From Brugia malayi (taxonomy: Eukaryota; Nematoda; Chromadorea; Rhabditida; Onchocercidae): a stretch of DNA of 64,000 bases. This document shows positions 26,701 to 39,024 of the stretch, piece after piece. The notes beneath the pieces were generated by a model. The model was not told where the DNA came from, did no database searches, and saw nothing but the letters and a program-made list of their open reading frames with translations. The DNA lies in the NCBI RefSeq assembly GCF_000002995.4, contig NW_025062478.1:2642001-2706000 (forward strand). Reading direction: 5' to 3'. Within the stretch, counting starts at the first letter, position 1, and each line of letters opens with the position of its first letter. A program made the translations under genes and the position numbers.

Positions 26701-28426
26701 GAACGCATGTCCCGAATAATCTTAACTTCACGGCCACTAACCTATATTAATAATTTCAACTTTACTTTATTAGCAAATCTCATTTACGAAAATTAATTAG
26801 GTGCCAGTAACTGAAATGTTTACATATGTGTGCAGTGATCCTTGCTGATCCTAGCATTTAGCCGAATGAACATTCAAACATCTCTGTGAGTTAATTAGGC
26901 TTCGTTTGCTTTATCATTTTCTAAATACGAAGCTACTTTTATTTGATCTCTTAAAGTAGTGGATATTACCGATTTTTCGGAATTATTTTAGTTGATGGGC
27001 TATTATGAAAGAAATCACTAACCGAACTTAGAGAATTTTTCATAGCATCTACAAAAAAAGTAGGTGGAAAAGATCCCAGTGCTGGTCTGCTTACTGCCGT
27101 TGTCTGAAATTCATTTTTTTTTTATGTTTCACGTAGATAAACTCGCCAACTTCGAGGATAAAACGTAACAACTGAATCAATTTATGATTTTTGAAATAGT
27201 TTCAAGAATTGACAAATACGATTTAAATATAAAATGAAGAGCTTTTTTCATAATTACAACAAATGTTAATTAACATACCACAAAGCGAGGATCTGAAACA
27301 GCTTTGACCAAATCAGGATGATTATAACCTGAAAAAAATAGCGCACTTGTGATGAAGCATTCAACAAAATTCCTGACCTTGGATGATTTCGAAACTAAAA
27401 ATTAGTCCAAAAAAATAATAAATAGAAAAGAAAAACCAAGTGCTAATGAAGAAATTTGCATATACACATCAAGAAGGACATTTTCGTCTGCATCGACGAT
27501 ATAATTCCCTTTTGATTTCTCGTAATCAATGAAACATTTCACCGAAGCTGCTTGCTGGAACGGTAAAATGTTAAGCAATTTTAGCAACAAATTTTAATGA
27601 TCAGTTAAAAGTTGTGGAGAACATGGGGAAAAAGAGACATTTAATGGGCAGATTTCTTATACAAACAGATAACAAAATATCCACATAATAATGCAAAAAG
27701 GATCGATAATTTACAAATAAAATCAAATTCTAGGAAATAATTAAATTTAACAACTAACATGTTGTAAATCCATTTCAACTTGCATTCGTTTTGACTTTGG
27801 ACCTGGAAAGGTACCACAGATCTTTGGTCGTGGTGGTTCGCCTAATACTGTCGTTGCTGTTTGCATATAACGTATCCATTTAGCTAAAGTAAAACATTAT
27901 TACTCCAAATATCTATAAAATATTGCAAAATTTAAAAAAAAAAAAAAGATCTAAGCCTAACCTTAACAAGTATTACATTATAATCAGCAATTTGGAATGT
28001 TGAGGGTAGAAAAAAGAAGACAGAATTTAAAAACTTCCCGAATGTTTAAAAAATGACCAATTTTTTTTAACGATGACAGTAAATTTGGATTGTCCGATAA
28101 AAAAGATTCAGCAACTTGCATTTTCCCAGGTATTATTGTTTAGGAAAATGTAAGATTCATTTAAAAAATGAGAGGAAAACAGGACGACAAAGGAGAAAGG
28201 GAGAAAAGGATGTGAAAATGAAGAAAGGATGACTGAACATTATTTTTTGATAATCATTGTTTAATGTTACTAATCTTTAATTTTAATTATTGTAATTTGG
28301 AGTGTAGTCTTCTACGTTAATTAAGACTTGAAGAACAAAAGAAAAAAAAAGAAAGAAACTACCTGAAAACAAGTTGAAATTCCCACCAGCACGCGAAAAT
28401 ATTAGAGGACAGAGAATTGTTTTCAT
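23762..28426 (-). CDS. gta-1: 4-aminobutyrate (GABA) transaminase, mitochondrial, twelve exons
   Basis: Exons are 28426-28363, 27883-27759, 27554-27437, 27328-27279, 27103-27023, 26567-26348, 25975-25827, 25500-25336, 25116-24976, 24754-24608, 24325-24214 and 23880-23762, giving 496 residues, the length of animal GABA transaminases. The enzyme is PLP-dependent; it converts GABA and 2-oxoglutarate to succinic semialdehyde and glutamate in mitochondria. The N-terminus ([15 protein letters not shown]) is a plausible presequence. Visible motifs are [42 protein letters not shown] (PLP aspartate at 323), the FAKK Schiff-base lysine (354/355), [19 protein letters not shown] and the closing VRFRPAL. 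The pig/human iron-sulphur motif C-G-S-C reads C-G-T-S (Cys160, Ser163), so one bridging cysteine is absent. The start lies one base after a T-tract ending GCAG. This is an orthologue-level assignment by family motifs. Confidence 0.96.
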
Positions 28427-31400
28427 TCTGCAAAAAAAAAAAAAAAAGCAGAGAGAAAGGGAGAAGACAGGGAGAAAAAGATAAAGAGGAAAGCAGAGAG
28501 AAGAGATGAAAAAGAAAGATAAAGATTAATATAAGATAAGGAACAGAGCTTCTCTCTTTCTCTCCCTCTTTCCCATCTTCTGTCTTAATAGTCTATGATA
28601 ACAATAACGACAACAACAACAACAACAATAACAATAACATTATAAGCAGTGGACCCCGTTGCTGCAGTCATTATCATCCTTATCATTCTTATCAGTTCGT
28701 CCATCCATCAATTACCAAGTTGCTCAATTATTTACTTATTCCGCTAATTTTAATTGGAATGCTTGGAAGGAATGAGTTTAATTAATTTAATCATTTAAGA
28801 AGGAGGTAATTAACTGATTTGAAATAAATAAATAAGTAAATTAAACAAACAAACAACAATAATATTGAATTATATATATCAAAATATTTCAAGAAATTAC
28901 AAAAGAGAAAGTAACTTCTTTTTTTATTAAATCATATCTTTTACATATTCATTTTTAAACATAATAAATAAATGTGTTATTAATAATATCACAAGAAAAT
29001 GATGATAATAATGATATAGTGATAATGATAATGATAATGTAAAGATGATCACATGAAGATTATCATCATCAGTGCATTATCAGATATAAATTAAAAGTTG
29101 AATTAGTTGTCTGAGATTGAAAACTACTGAGAGTAAATATGGGAGATCTGATGATAAGGTTTCGAAATAAATTAATTATTCCCAGTACCCTATGCCTTTT
29201 TATAAACAAAACTTTGACATTTAGCACTTTTACATTCTCGGAATTGTTGTTTATGAAGCTATAAGCAAAATGATGATGATAACTTGATAAATTAGATAAA
29301 TTAATTAGGCTAATTAATTAATTAGTTAAAGTAAAGGAATGTAGTTCACTTGAAATAAGCGTTTTTTCTTGGCAGAAAATAAAAGAGAAAGCATAAAAAG
29401 GAGAAAGAAGCAAAATTTTCAAGAATCTCACATATATATTTCATATTTTTTGAATATTTGTTAAAGTAATATCAATTAATTAAATGAAATAAACTGTGAT
29501 ATGGAAGAGAAATTAAAAATGAACGAAAAATTTTGTATTATAATAATTAAAAATGAAATTGTGTAGTAAAAAACATCGTTTTTGCTTACTGATTTTATAT
29601 GTTTAAGATTTACAGTATTTTTATTAATTTTTCTTTCAATATTTTTATCTATTTTGTTATTATTGATTTAAATCTTGAAAATCATTTGGATAATTATAGG
29701 AGATAAGTGAGAAATAAAATAATATTTAATTTAGTAGTAGCAAATTCCTATATTTCACTTTGTTTTCAATGATTTACTTTCATTTTCAAAACAAATTTTT
29801 GTTCTTTTTTCTTTTTCACTTTCACTTTTATTTACATTTGAAATATTTTAAAACTGATAAATTTATGATAGAAATATTAGAAAGATAAGAATCCAAACTC
29901 AAATAATGTGCCAAAATAATTTTTGTTTTTGTTAGATTTTTACTTTTATTATTTTTATTTTTTGGTGACTATCGATCAATTAAAGAATTTATATATTTAT
30001 TGATAGTTAATTATAAAAATGGATTTAAAATCATACAAAAATATTACTTCATTATGGTAATAATGTCAAAGGATTATATGTTGATTAAATCTAGCAAAAT
30101 ATGTTTTTTACAGTTATCAGATATTTTATTAATGAGTTTCTGATTATTATTTTTGTAAACAGTTGATTTATTTTTTTGTTTTTTTGCTTTTTATTTTTTT
30201 TCAATTTTTTATAACAAATGCAAATTTCAGTTTCTGTCTTGCTATTTTCATTCAAATTACTTCATCTTTTCTTTTAAGAAACAACTTTATACAGATATTT
30301 AATAAGTAATAATGATAAAGTGAATTAGTAGGATAGCATTATCTGTACAGAATGTTAAACTGGTAGTGATAAGTTATAAGTTTAAGTTAGATTTTTTTGT
30401 GCGAATATATCTTTAGCAAGGTATTAATGATTCGAAGTAATCTATCTATCAAATATATAGCATTAACATTTTCATTTTTTTTTTTTAAATTGATAATTAC
30501 TATGAAATTAAGAAACGAAAAAAGAGTTGCAAAGAAAAAAATAAAGTTTTTTTTTTTTTTTGTTGTTGGAGAATGTTTTGTTTGTAAGAAAAATAAAATC
30601 CAAATATATTTCAACATTTAAGAATGCTGAAATGATACCAATAGTATTGGAAGAAGTATGACAAACTATCAAGACTACAATAACAATTTTGATAATTATC
30701 GGTGCTATCTGGTGGATATTGTGATAATACTACTATTGCTCTCATATTTTTACATATTTCCAGGAATTAGTAGAAAATTTAAATATTTCCCAACAAAAAA
30801 AGAAAAATTTTTATTCGATATTTTTAAAGACTAAATATCTAAAGACATGAAATTTTATTTGAAAAAAAAAAAAAAAAAAAGGAAATAAAATGTTAATCAT
30901 TTGAATCTTGTTGCAATAGTATATTGGAATGATCAGAATTAGAATTCAACACTATCATTCTGATATCATAATAAAAATCAAGATCAGTCAATTAAACTGA
31001 AACGATTAAAAGATTCGAAATGATTTTATCCTTTACTTCTTCTGTATCATTTAAAATATACTAAAAAGTAAATGTGTAGCCGATGGCTGATGATATTTTA
31101 GACTAATAGCTAATATGATAAATAATCTGGAAATGATAAAATTTAAAGATACTATATGTCATTCTATGCATCATACACTGAAAATATAGAAATTCAAAAC
31201 TGTTTCTGGAATTTGTAATTTGAATTTTTAAAAATCTTAACAACATTTACATTGACAGAATAAGCGTTTATACCTACTTTTTTTAAACGTCTTCTTGATG
31301 ATATAACATGAAGAAAGATATTAATGCATTTAAAATATTTCTAAAAGTTCTAGAAGTTTCATTCCATATATTATACAGTGTAGTGAAATCATAACGCGCA

Positions 31401-31754
31401 ATTTTTAATATAAATGTACAGGTATTAGTGACACTGAAAAGTTTTCCAAGTAAATTCAAAGAATATTAGCTTTAAGTCGAGTATTAAGGGAAGAATCGCT
31501 ATGTCTACACCCAAAAATGTTTACAATCATTGGGATATGGCTTATCAAAAGTATTTAAGAAAACGAATGCAATCAAATTTCAAGGAACATTAGTAACGGT
31601 AAAAAGGAAAGTATTTGAAAATCAGTTAATGGATTAAATCTTATTTTTGCAAGATATCCGAAATAATGGCACCATCAAAATATCATACAATAGATCACAA
31701 TTCAGGCATAAATATAATCAGTGCAATTAGTAATCACAATTTCGACATTAATAT
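28427..31754. other. Intergenic region, 3.3 kb
   Basis: Contains a purine-rich block (28430-28550, GAGAAAG-type), an ACAACAACAATAAC microsatellite at about 28600-28640, GATAAT repeats near 29000-29040 and several A/T homopolymers. No exon was recognised. The long paired frames at 30387-30621 are antisense shadows of low-complexity sequence. Confidence 0.5.
28428..28445 (-). promoter_or_regulatory. Probable trans-splice acceptor of the GABA transaminase gene
   Basis: On the minus strand a run of at least 14 T ends in GCAG one base before the ATG at 28426. No upstream coding exon fits, and the extreme closeness of acceptor and start is typical of spliced-leader addition. Confidence 0.55.
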
Positions 31755-34120
31755 CTAAGTTTTAGCTCTTCCAATTCCTGCTGACGTTTGTACTTCAGTT
31801 GGTGGTGTTATAGCCAATGAGTTTAGCTGACTGAAAATACATGGAATTTAAAAAAAAAAAAAAATGTAATCCTCACAGTCTCATAATAGCTTCACAAACA
31901 AAATCAAAAATAATCATATATAAAAAAATAAATGCATATATCAGAACTATTCTTTTTTTTCATTACCTCCTTCATCATAAATCTCGAAAAAATATCAGAA
32001 TTTGCGCAAACTGTTCTATTTTTAGTTGACCATTTAAAATCTATTTTTATCCAATCTTTAAGAATCATGAACGGATAGCATATTATATTCAATTTATATA
32101 TCCAAAATGTACTTTTCTTTCTGCTGATCTGAAGTTTTTATGGTAGTTCCCATATTTCGTAAAGGTGTAGTTATTTGAGCAGTCCAATTTGTCTGGAATT
32201 TATTAATTATAGAAACAACAGCATGACAAGGAAACTCTTTCTTTCAAATTAAAAAAATTTTTTTTTCTTCAAAAATATTCCACTGAAGGCAAGTTTTTTT
32301 CTTTCAGATAATAAAATTTTTTCGACTGGTCTTACAAAGTCTGAATTAGCATACCACTCCTAAAACACGAGGATAGATAGTGGGCGGAGTATTTGCATAA
32401 GTTAAATTTGATTGTTGCTGTGGTGGAGTAATGATAGGTGATCGCCGGCATTGAATAAGATCACTGATTACTGAAATACATCTCAAATTTGCAAAGCTTC
32501 AGAGATAACATGCAAAACATTTTCTTTGAGAATATTTAAAAAGCAATAAATTCGCTGCATTTATCAATCAATGATTAGTTATCCGCAATGCAAAAGTTGA
32601 TCAATCGAAGAATTAATCTAACTTCCTGAGAAATAACAAATAATAAAATTAATGTACATAAGTTAGTCTTGTCGAAAATTCAACTGTACTCATTGCTGTC
32701 CAGAAACTCATTAAATTATAGGATGAAAAAGTACCCACAAAAAAGGTTTTCTTGTGTTCACAAGTAAAGTACAAACTCACATGCTTCTTTTTTCTCACAT
32801 TTAACTTTCCACATTTCCGCATCTTTCTTTGCCTGCTCGCATTCCGTTGTCAGATTATCCATCTGCAAAAAATATTTAAAGAATATATAAAGGTATAGGC
32901 TTCCATAAACAAAAAATATTTGATAATGTTTACGATTGACATATAACAATCAAAGAAATAACTTAAAAAACCATAAAAGTTATCTAAACTATATTTAGAT
33001 AATTAAAAAAAAAACTTTTAGATATTTAGATAATTAAAAAAACAGTCAGTTTTCAAAGAAAAACAAAAGAGAAGATGAAACCTTTGCTCTTAACTGTGCA
33101 TTTGAGTCAGTTAAAGCATCAATAGCTCTTTTACGTTCCTCCAAATCCTTTTCCATATCATTCATTTTTTCATTTATCATTATACCATCACCAATAGCAG
33201 CACGACGGTTTTTTTCCTACAAAATAAACGGAAACATTTGTCTGAATATTTTTATCAGTATAAATAAAACTACATTAAGATAAATATTAATAGAATTAAT
33301 AGGCGTCTATTTCTTTTTTACTACATTTTTACGATTTTTACTACGCATTTCTCAAAAATATTCACTGTTGCAGTAAATTTCGTTTCTCATCTAGAAAATT
33401 TATGGATAGAAAATGAAGATATTAATGATAACTAGAATCCTTCAATCAGTTTAGTCCACCTACAAGCAATAACTATTATTTCCTTCCTGAGAAAAATTCT
33501 CAGTAATAATAGTCCAATATCTCTAAAAAAAGTGTTCAGTAGCATTCCAATAATTATGAAAAATGACTTCCTCTCTTACAAAGGACGAAATTATATATGA
33601 TAAAAACTTACACTATAAAGTTTTTTAATAATCTTAACAGCTTTATCATGCTCGCTTTTCCAATGATTAATCTCTTCGTTAACAAATTGTAATTTCTGGC
33701 GTAATTCTTTATTCACTCTGTCAGCATCATCTATTGCATCCTTCAGATCACGTATCTGTATTATACAGCTATGCGTTTGATCATCTCTATCATTTAGTTC
33801 CTGTTGCAACTCTTCTTTTTTTTGTTCCAAATCATGTAACTGGTTTTCCTGAACGGAAATCATTCAAAGGATGATAATATTATCAAAAACATATTTCGTC
33901 GAACCAATCAAGAAAATATTCTGAAAACCTATTTTATCTTCTTTGCATCAACAAAGAAACTCCATTCCTTACTGAAAGGTGTTTTCCATCTACTACAACT
34001 TAAATTTGAAATCTTCAGATATTATGTCCTCTCTAATTCCTAGAGAATTCTATCATTTCTTGAAGAAAAGACTTATTGCAGTTTCCTACTAAACTTTTGA
34101 TGTGTATATGATAAATATTC

Positions 34121-34176
<56 letters not shown>

Positions 34177-36535
34177 ATACAGTCAGTTAACCAAATAAAG
34201 CAAACATACAGAAACATCGAGTTCTTCAGTCAGGACATGCACTCTATCTTCCAAGTGATTAACCTGTTCAATCAGATCATCGATTCTATCACGAAAATCG
34301 ACTACTTCTTCCTTTAAAGTGCTTACTTCTTGTGTAAGCATCTAAAAACCACACATCAGTTATAGTAAGAAATTTACTACAGAAAGAGAAAATGGAAATA
34401 ATGAAGAAAATCTTAATAATTAAAACACCAGAGGTATAAAAAAAACCGATACCTGCTTATCTGCTTCGAGTTCCTCGTTCAATTCTTTAAGCTTATGTTT
34501 GCTTTCAATAATCTGAATAAAAAAGATTAACAAAAAAAAGTATGATGTAAACCAAAAATAAAGAAATTTTGATCGAATGAAAATATCTTCCATCTATGAT
34601 TACGATTATATATTAGTGTCATTCCAGTGGAAACAACTCTTTATCCTTTTTCTTCTTTCTCTCAATAAGTAAACGCAAGATTAACTCTGAAGAAAACATA
34701 TTAAAACCGAATACACTTCATTGATAAAAAAAAAAAAAAACCAAATTCTTACTTCATTACGCTCTTCTTCCCATTTCTGAAGGCAATCTGAATGCATCTT
34801 TTCTTTTGAAAGCAGTGAATTTCGCAAATTTTTGTTTTCCTATAAATAATATTAATATTTAGAAGCTAGTTCATTCCAAAGACAGTTAATGTCTGTCTAG
34901 AGACTACACCAACTAAGAAAAGATACAATATTAATATATATATATATGCAATAGGCTCCTATATCCTACTTTAGATATGATTCAAAAAAAAAAAAAAAAG
35001 TTTTAAAACATTAACAAGAAACACCCAGTAATTCAAACAAATATGCTAATAATTTGAAATATTAACATACCGCTTGTTCCGATAATAACAAATCACGCAA
35101 AGTATCCAGCTCTTTTAAACACGCCTGAAAACTGAGCAACAAAAGAAATTGACGAATTAAATTATACGATTAGAATGTATAAAGAAACGAAAAAAAATTC
35201 AATAGCATCAAATTTAAAAAAACATCTAATTAAAACACGAACCAGTACTCACCTTATACTTCATGATTTTTTCAACAAGATACGTTATTAAAGCTTTATC
35301 AGTTACTCTTCGAAGAGGTAAAGAAAGAACCGTAACCCATTTAAAGCCCATTTTTCCGACTAGATCAAACCTGCAATACTGAAAATGTAAATCAACTTTA
35401 TTAAATGCAGCTCTTATTATTCAGCTTATAAACAGGATCATCAAAAATCATATTTATTTAATTCAAAGTATCTCAAAAAATGTGTTGAAATATTCCTTAT
35501 TATCTGCTCTTACATTTATGGTCAATGAATTATGACTTTTGAGGGCGCTGATTTGATCTTTCCTTTACCACATTAATGTTTTAATAATCTAATATATATT
35601 TTCAGCAAATCTTTTTATTGTAAATAATTTGGTGAAACTGAAGTAAAAAGTATACTTGAATAAAGCATTATTATCGTTAAGGCCTCCCCGAAGATGAGAT
35701 CCATTGCTACTATCCAGGCAAGAAACAAAGTCGATTATTTTCTTAGGAAATGCATCGAATTCAGCATCTAATTCTTGTTCTCGTTTCAGCAATTCATATT
35801 CAGATCGCCGAAGTGACAGTGTATATATAAACAAAGGATCATCATCTCGCGATATACAAAATATGAATTCCTGAAAATTCAAGTGGACAATTTTTGTGAG
35901 AACTAATCAGAACATATGATATGAAGTAGCTTGATATATACATCTTTCTTTTCTTAAACTTGAATAACTTGAAAATAAGGTATATCCCAACTCGTGCACA
36001 TAAAACTCTAATCTAAATTCAGACCTACATAAGGAATCTAATTAAACAGAACTATAACAATGACGACATAATCAAGAAAAATAAACATTTGGTTACTAGA
36101 ACTACAATCCAGAATGATCATTTAAAAAAAAAAAAAAAAAAAAGAAATTCTAACCTTCTCTGCTCTATTCTGTCGTTCATCTATTTTCAGATTCAAAATT
36201 ATGCAACTGAAAAAAAACAATATCTGACAAAGTTTTGGTGAATCCTCTTTTGTAAATTATATCCCACTTTCAAATCTAACAACCAAGTGTAATGTATATA
36301 CATAAGAAATTTAAATAATTGAGAAACGTAGCACTTATTGGGAAAGTAAGTGTACTTTAATATTTTACGTTCCACTACTCAATATATTTTTGTTAGCATC
36401 ATACTAGTAATATCTATTACATTAAATAAAAAAAAAAAAATGAATGAAACAGAAATCAAACCTTTTACTAGTTGTCTGTCCATTTGTATCAGTGGAGTAA
36501 ACAGTGATGTTATCGTGAAATAATGTTTGAACCAT
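31755..36535 (-). CDS. sas-6: SAS-6 centriole cartwheel protein, fourteen exons
   Basis: Exons are 36535-36462, 36206-36155, 35870-35656, 35370-35253, 35124-35071, 34839-34753, 34512-34453, 34341-34210, 33848-33612, 33216-33082, 32862-32781, 32470-32355, 32192-32113 and 31830-31755, giving 505 residues. Residues 1 to about 153 are the globular head with the PISA region: LNLKIDERQNRAEKEFIF, SRDDDPLFIYTLSL, then AEFDAFPKKIIDF and GFKWVTVLSLPL. About 154-415 is a long heptad-rich coiled coil, and 416-505 a Thr/Gln/Pro-rich tail. SAS-6 dimers join through the heads to make the cartwheel that seeds centriole duplication. Head pattern and length fit the nematode form. Two junctions rest on phase: intron 3 uses the TTGCAG acceptor just inside a first CAG, and exon 13 ends at a weak AA|GTACAT donor because only that joins the last exon in frame. 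A TTATAG acceptor lies 10 bases before the start. Confidence 0.92.
34123..34175. repeat. 53-base A homopolymer inside a SAS-6 intron
   Basis: An uninterrupted plus-strand A run (T run on the transcribed strand) in the intron downstream of the exon at 34341-34210. It is the longest homopolymer in the window. It could be a slippage product, a retroposon tail remnant or partly an assembly artefact. Confidence 0.9.
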
Positions 36536-36995
36536 TCAAATTTATCTATAATTTTATTTCATAAAATACAAAATATTGAGACACAATAACCAAATTCAAT
36601 CAGACGAACATATCACAACGATGACAACGTGCCGAATTAAAGCAAAATTTCAAATAAATGGCTAATAACAGTGCAAAGCATTGAAATTGACAACGAGTTC
36701 AGGATAAAAACAACTGCTCATATCTTTAAATTCATCTGGATACTTTTTAAAAAATTAAGATAATGTGAAAATTAATCAAAATTAACAAAGCACAAAATCA
36801 GCAGTTTTGAAGCAAATATTTTCGTCTGATAAATGATTAATTGATATTTTTTTAAATAATAAAATTGAAAGAATAAGTACTGGAGAGGAATGGAAGTGAA
36901 CACAAAGAATTTTACAAAATTCAGTCATTTTTGAATCAATAAATGGTAGGCAAATGGTATCAAATTGGAAAATCTGAAAAGAAAAAAGAAATTAA
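36536..36995. other. Spacer between SAS-6 and ALG13 genes
   Basis: 460 bases, AT-rich, with no exon recognised. It lies between two same-strand genes, a spacing within reach of nematode operons but not diagnostic. Confidence 0.5.
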
Positions 36996-37490
36996 TTATA
37001 TGTCTATTCCAATATGTCTAAGAATAATATTTGCTAAATTTGAATAATCAGGTCCTGCAAATGGTCTACGTTTGAAAATTTCAGGTGATTTGATAACTTC
37101 AGCTAAATCGTTTGGTCTGGTGCAGAAAATATGGCCCAACTCTTGTAAGCGTTCAGCAAGTTCCCACTGATGATTATTCATTAACTCTTCATTAACCACT
37201 ACCACAAGTGGTTTCTTATATCGAAGCACTTCAAGACATGTTCCAGCACCAGCATGTCCAATTACCAAGTCTGCTTCAGCAATATCTTGTAAAATATCAT
37301 CTTTGTAACGATAGTAATTGATATTTATACCATAATGATTACCTTTTTCAAGCTCTATTTTACCTTTGCCCATTTGTATGAGTAAATCGGTAATACCAAT
37401 TTCTTTCAACGATTCCAAAAATTTCCGTTCAACTACCACACGTATTAATGCATCAAATTCTGTACTTCCAACTGTGACAAAACAACGCAT
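36996..37490 (-). CDS. alg13: ALG13-type UDP-N-acetylglucosamine transferase subunit, single exon
   Basis: An uninterrupted 164-residue frame, the size of the short ALG13 form. ALG13 is the catalytic GT-B half of the enzyme that adds the second GlcNAc to dolichol-PP-GlcNAc at the ER membrane; it is recruited by the membrane protein ALG14. The N-terminal FVTVGSTEFDALI is the family signature, and the nucleotide-sugar site is DLVIGHAGAGTCLEVL (about 85-100) followed by KPLVVVVN and NHQWELAERL. There is no signal peptide or membrane segment, consistent with a cytosolic subunit. It is intronless while its neighbours are intron-rich, which could reflect retroposition or simple intron loss. It begins 56 bases after the stop of the upstream same-strand gene, with no clear TTTCAG acceptor between. 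Confidence 0.93.
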   Translation of the reverse strand: MRCFVTVGSTEFDALIRVVVERKFLESLKEIGITDLLIQMGKGKIELEKGNHYGININYYRYKDDILQDIAEADLVIGHAGAGTCLEVLRYKKPLVVVVNEELMNNHQWELAERLQELGHIFCTRPNDLAEVIKSPEIFKRRPFAGPDYSNLANIILRHIGIDI

Positions 37491-37546
37491 TGCCAGATGC
37501 AGGATGTATAAGTAAATAGCTTAGGTCAGTTAATAACTTCGGAGAT

Positions 37547-37864
37547 TTAATACTTCACTAGACCCATATAATAGTAAGCACTTGGTCGAAGCCAGCTGTC
37601 ACGTTTTTCTTGTTTCAAGCGTTGACGAATAACAGCTAGACGAAATTGTAACGCTTCTTCCTCAAATGATTCTTTAATTTCTACTAGCTTTCCTGCTTCT
37701 GTTGCTTCAGAAAATACCCGATCGGTAGGATCCTTGTAAACTTCACAGCGTGCTGCTATCCGACGAACCGCCGAATCTATGTCACCCCACGTTTTTGTCA
37801 AATCATGAGGATCGGACATCAAAAATGCAGCAATATATGCCGGCCAATCGTCAAGAAAAACCTT
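37547..37864 (-). CDS. Last exon of an unrecognised gene (partial)
   Basis: A TTTCAG acceptor at 37870-37865 opens a 105-codon frame ending in TAA at 37549-37547. In-frame stops upstream of the acceptor and the lack of an ATG before codon 15 mean that earlier exons are needed, and the join must be in phase 0. I could not find them in 37.9-38.9 kb; candidate short frames there do not give a compatible phase. The exon is clearly protein-like: a WPAYIAAFL opening, a charged helical middle (FEEEALQFRLAVIRQRLKQE) and an aromatic end (RPSAYYYMGLVKY). I recognise no family. A small mitochondrial or membrane-associated protein is possible but unsupported. Translation from an internal Met (MSDPHDL) is an alternative. 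Confidence 0.65.
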   Translation of the reverse strand, partial: KVFLDDWPAYIAAFLMSDPHDLTKTWGDIDSAVRRIAARCEVYKDPTDRVFSEATEAGKLVEIKESFEEEALQFRLAVIRQRLKQEKRDSWLRPSAYYYMGLVKY

Positions 37865-37870
37865 CTGAAA

Positions 37871-39024
37871 TTTCAACTATTTTATTAAATTATATAAAAG
37901 AAAACCAAAAAAAGCTCATGAATAGTGGCGTATCCACCTATGCTTTTTCCAGCTTAATATCCGCCAGAGGAAACAATTAATATTTAAAGAAAAAGCAATA
38001 ATGTCTGATTATCGGCAACATACATCAAAAGATAAAACATGTTTAAAACTACTACGGGCCAATTTTTTTCACTCCTGTAATAATATACATACTTTCTAGG
38101 AACGGAAAATTCAAAATTCCAAAATAAAGTTATGTATTTTCCGCTGAACCATTTAAGGGGAATTTGTACAGCAATAAGAAACGATGGAATAACATATATT
38201 TATGCAAACATTCACTATCTAAATAAAAAATAGCATGTTTATAGTAAAAGAAGAAAGATGAAGATGGCCGATTTTCATAATTTCATTACAGAAAAAAAAA
38301 AACATTACAAACCAAAGCATTAATGTAATGAAATAATCAAAAAACATGGTAATGTTAAATTTGCTTCATAGAATAATGAATGAATGAATAAATAAAATCT
38401 GTAAGATATGGACATTTATTATGTTTGCTATAACACACATGATAATCACATGAATTATAACTAGTCGACAAAAAAAAAAAAAACAAATACTATATGAAAT
38501 AATTGATCTATTAGTTTTAGAGTATGAAATTCGTATTAATATATTATATAAGCTTATGCATAAATCACATTAGCTAAATATTTCATTATGTTCAAATGAT
38601 TATATAAAAGGTAGAAAAGCAAGAGAAAACAGAGAAATAAAATAATTTGACTGAAAAATTTCAAAATTTCATCATTGAAAATCAGACAAATAAGCATTCT
38701 CACTACAAACATATAAACAATAAGCGAAAAATAAACCAGATCACAACCGATCAGTTCAGCAAACAAGAATATAAGGAATAGCGCTGCCATAGATTGGTAT
38801 ATTCTTGAAAAGAAGGGGGAAATGGAAATTTAATTTTTTTCGACTTCAACAAAAACTGAGTTACACTGATTGAAGTCATTGTCTTATTTGTTATTTAGTA
38901 GGTTTTTATGACTTATTTTAAGTTTTATATTTCCAATTCACAAAATTTAATTGTTTAAGTAATTGCACAACAAAGAATTGTGCGCAACTTTTTAGTCTCC
39001 GAATTATTAGAATACAATAATTCA
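37871..39024. other. Region probably holding upstream exons of the gene ending at 37547
   Basis: Minus-strand pieces that are open and somewhat protein-like occur at about 38190-38130 (starting MLFHRFLLLYKFP) and about 38890-38770 (starting MTSISVTQFLLK), but neither can be joined to the last exon in phase. Sequence near 38950 weakly resembles that next to the third palindrome copy at 62.2 kb. No confident exon. Confidence 0.3.

Noticed and set aside
30387..30621. Overlapping frames on both strands
   Set aside because: Low-complexity A/T sequence gives mutual antisense shadows; no coding features.
38554..38790. Hydrophobic minus-strand frame resembling a membrane protein
   Set aside because: AT-rich sequence readily yields such frames; no homologous motif, and it cannot be joined in phase to the exon at 37547.
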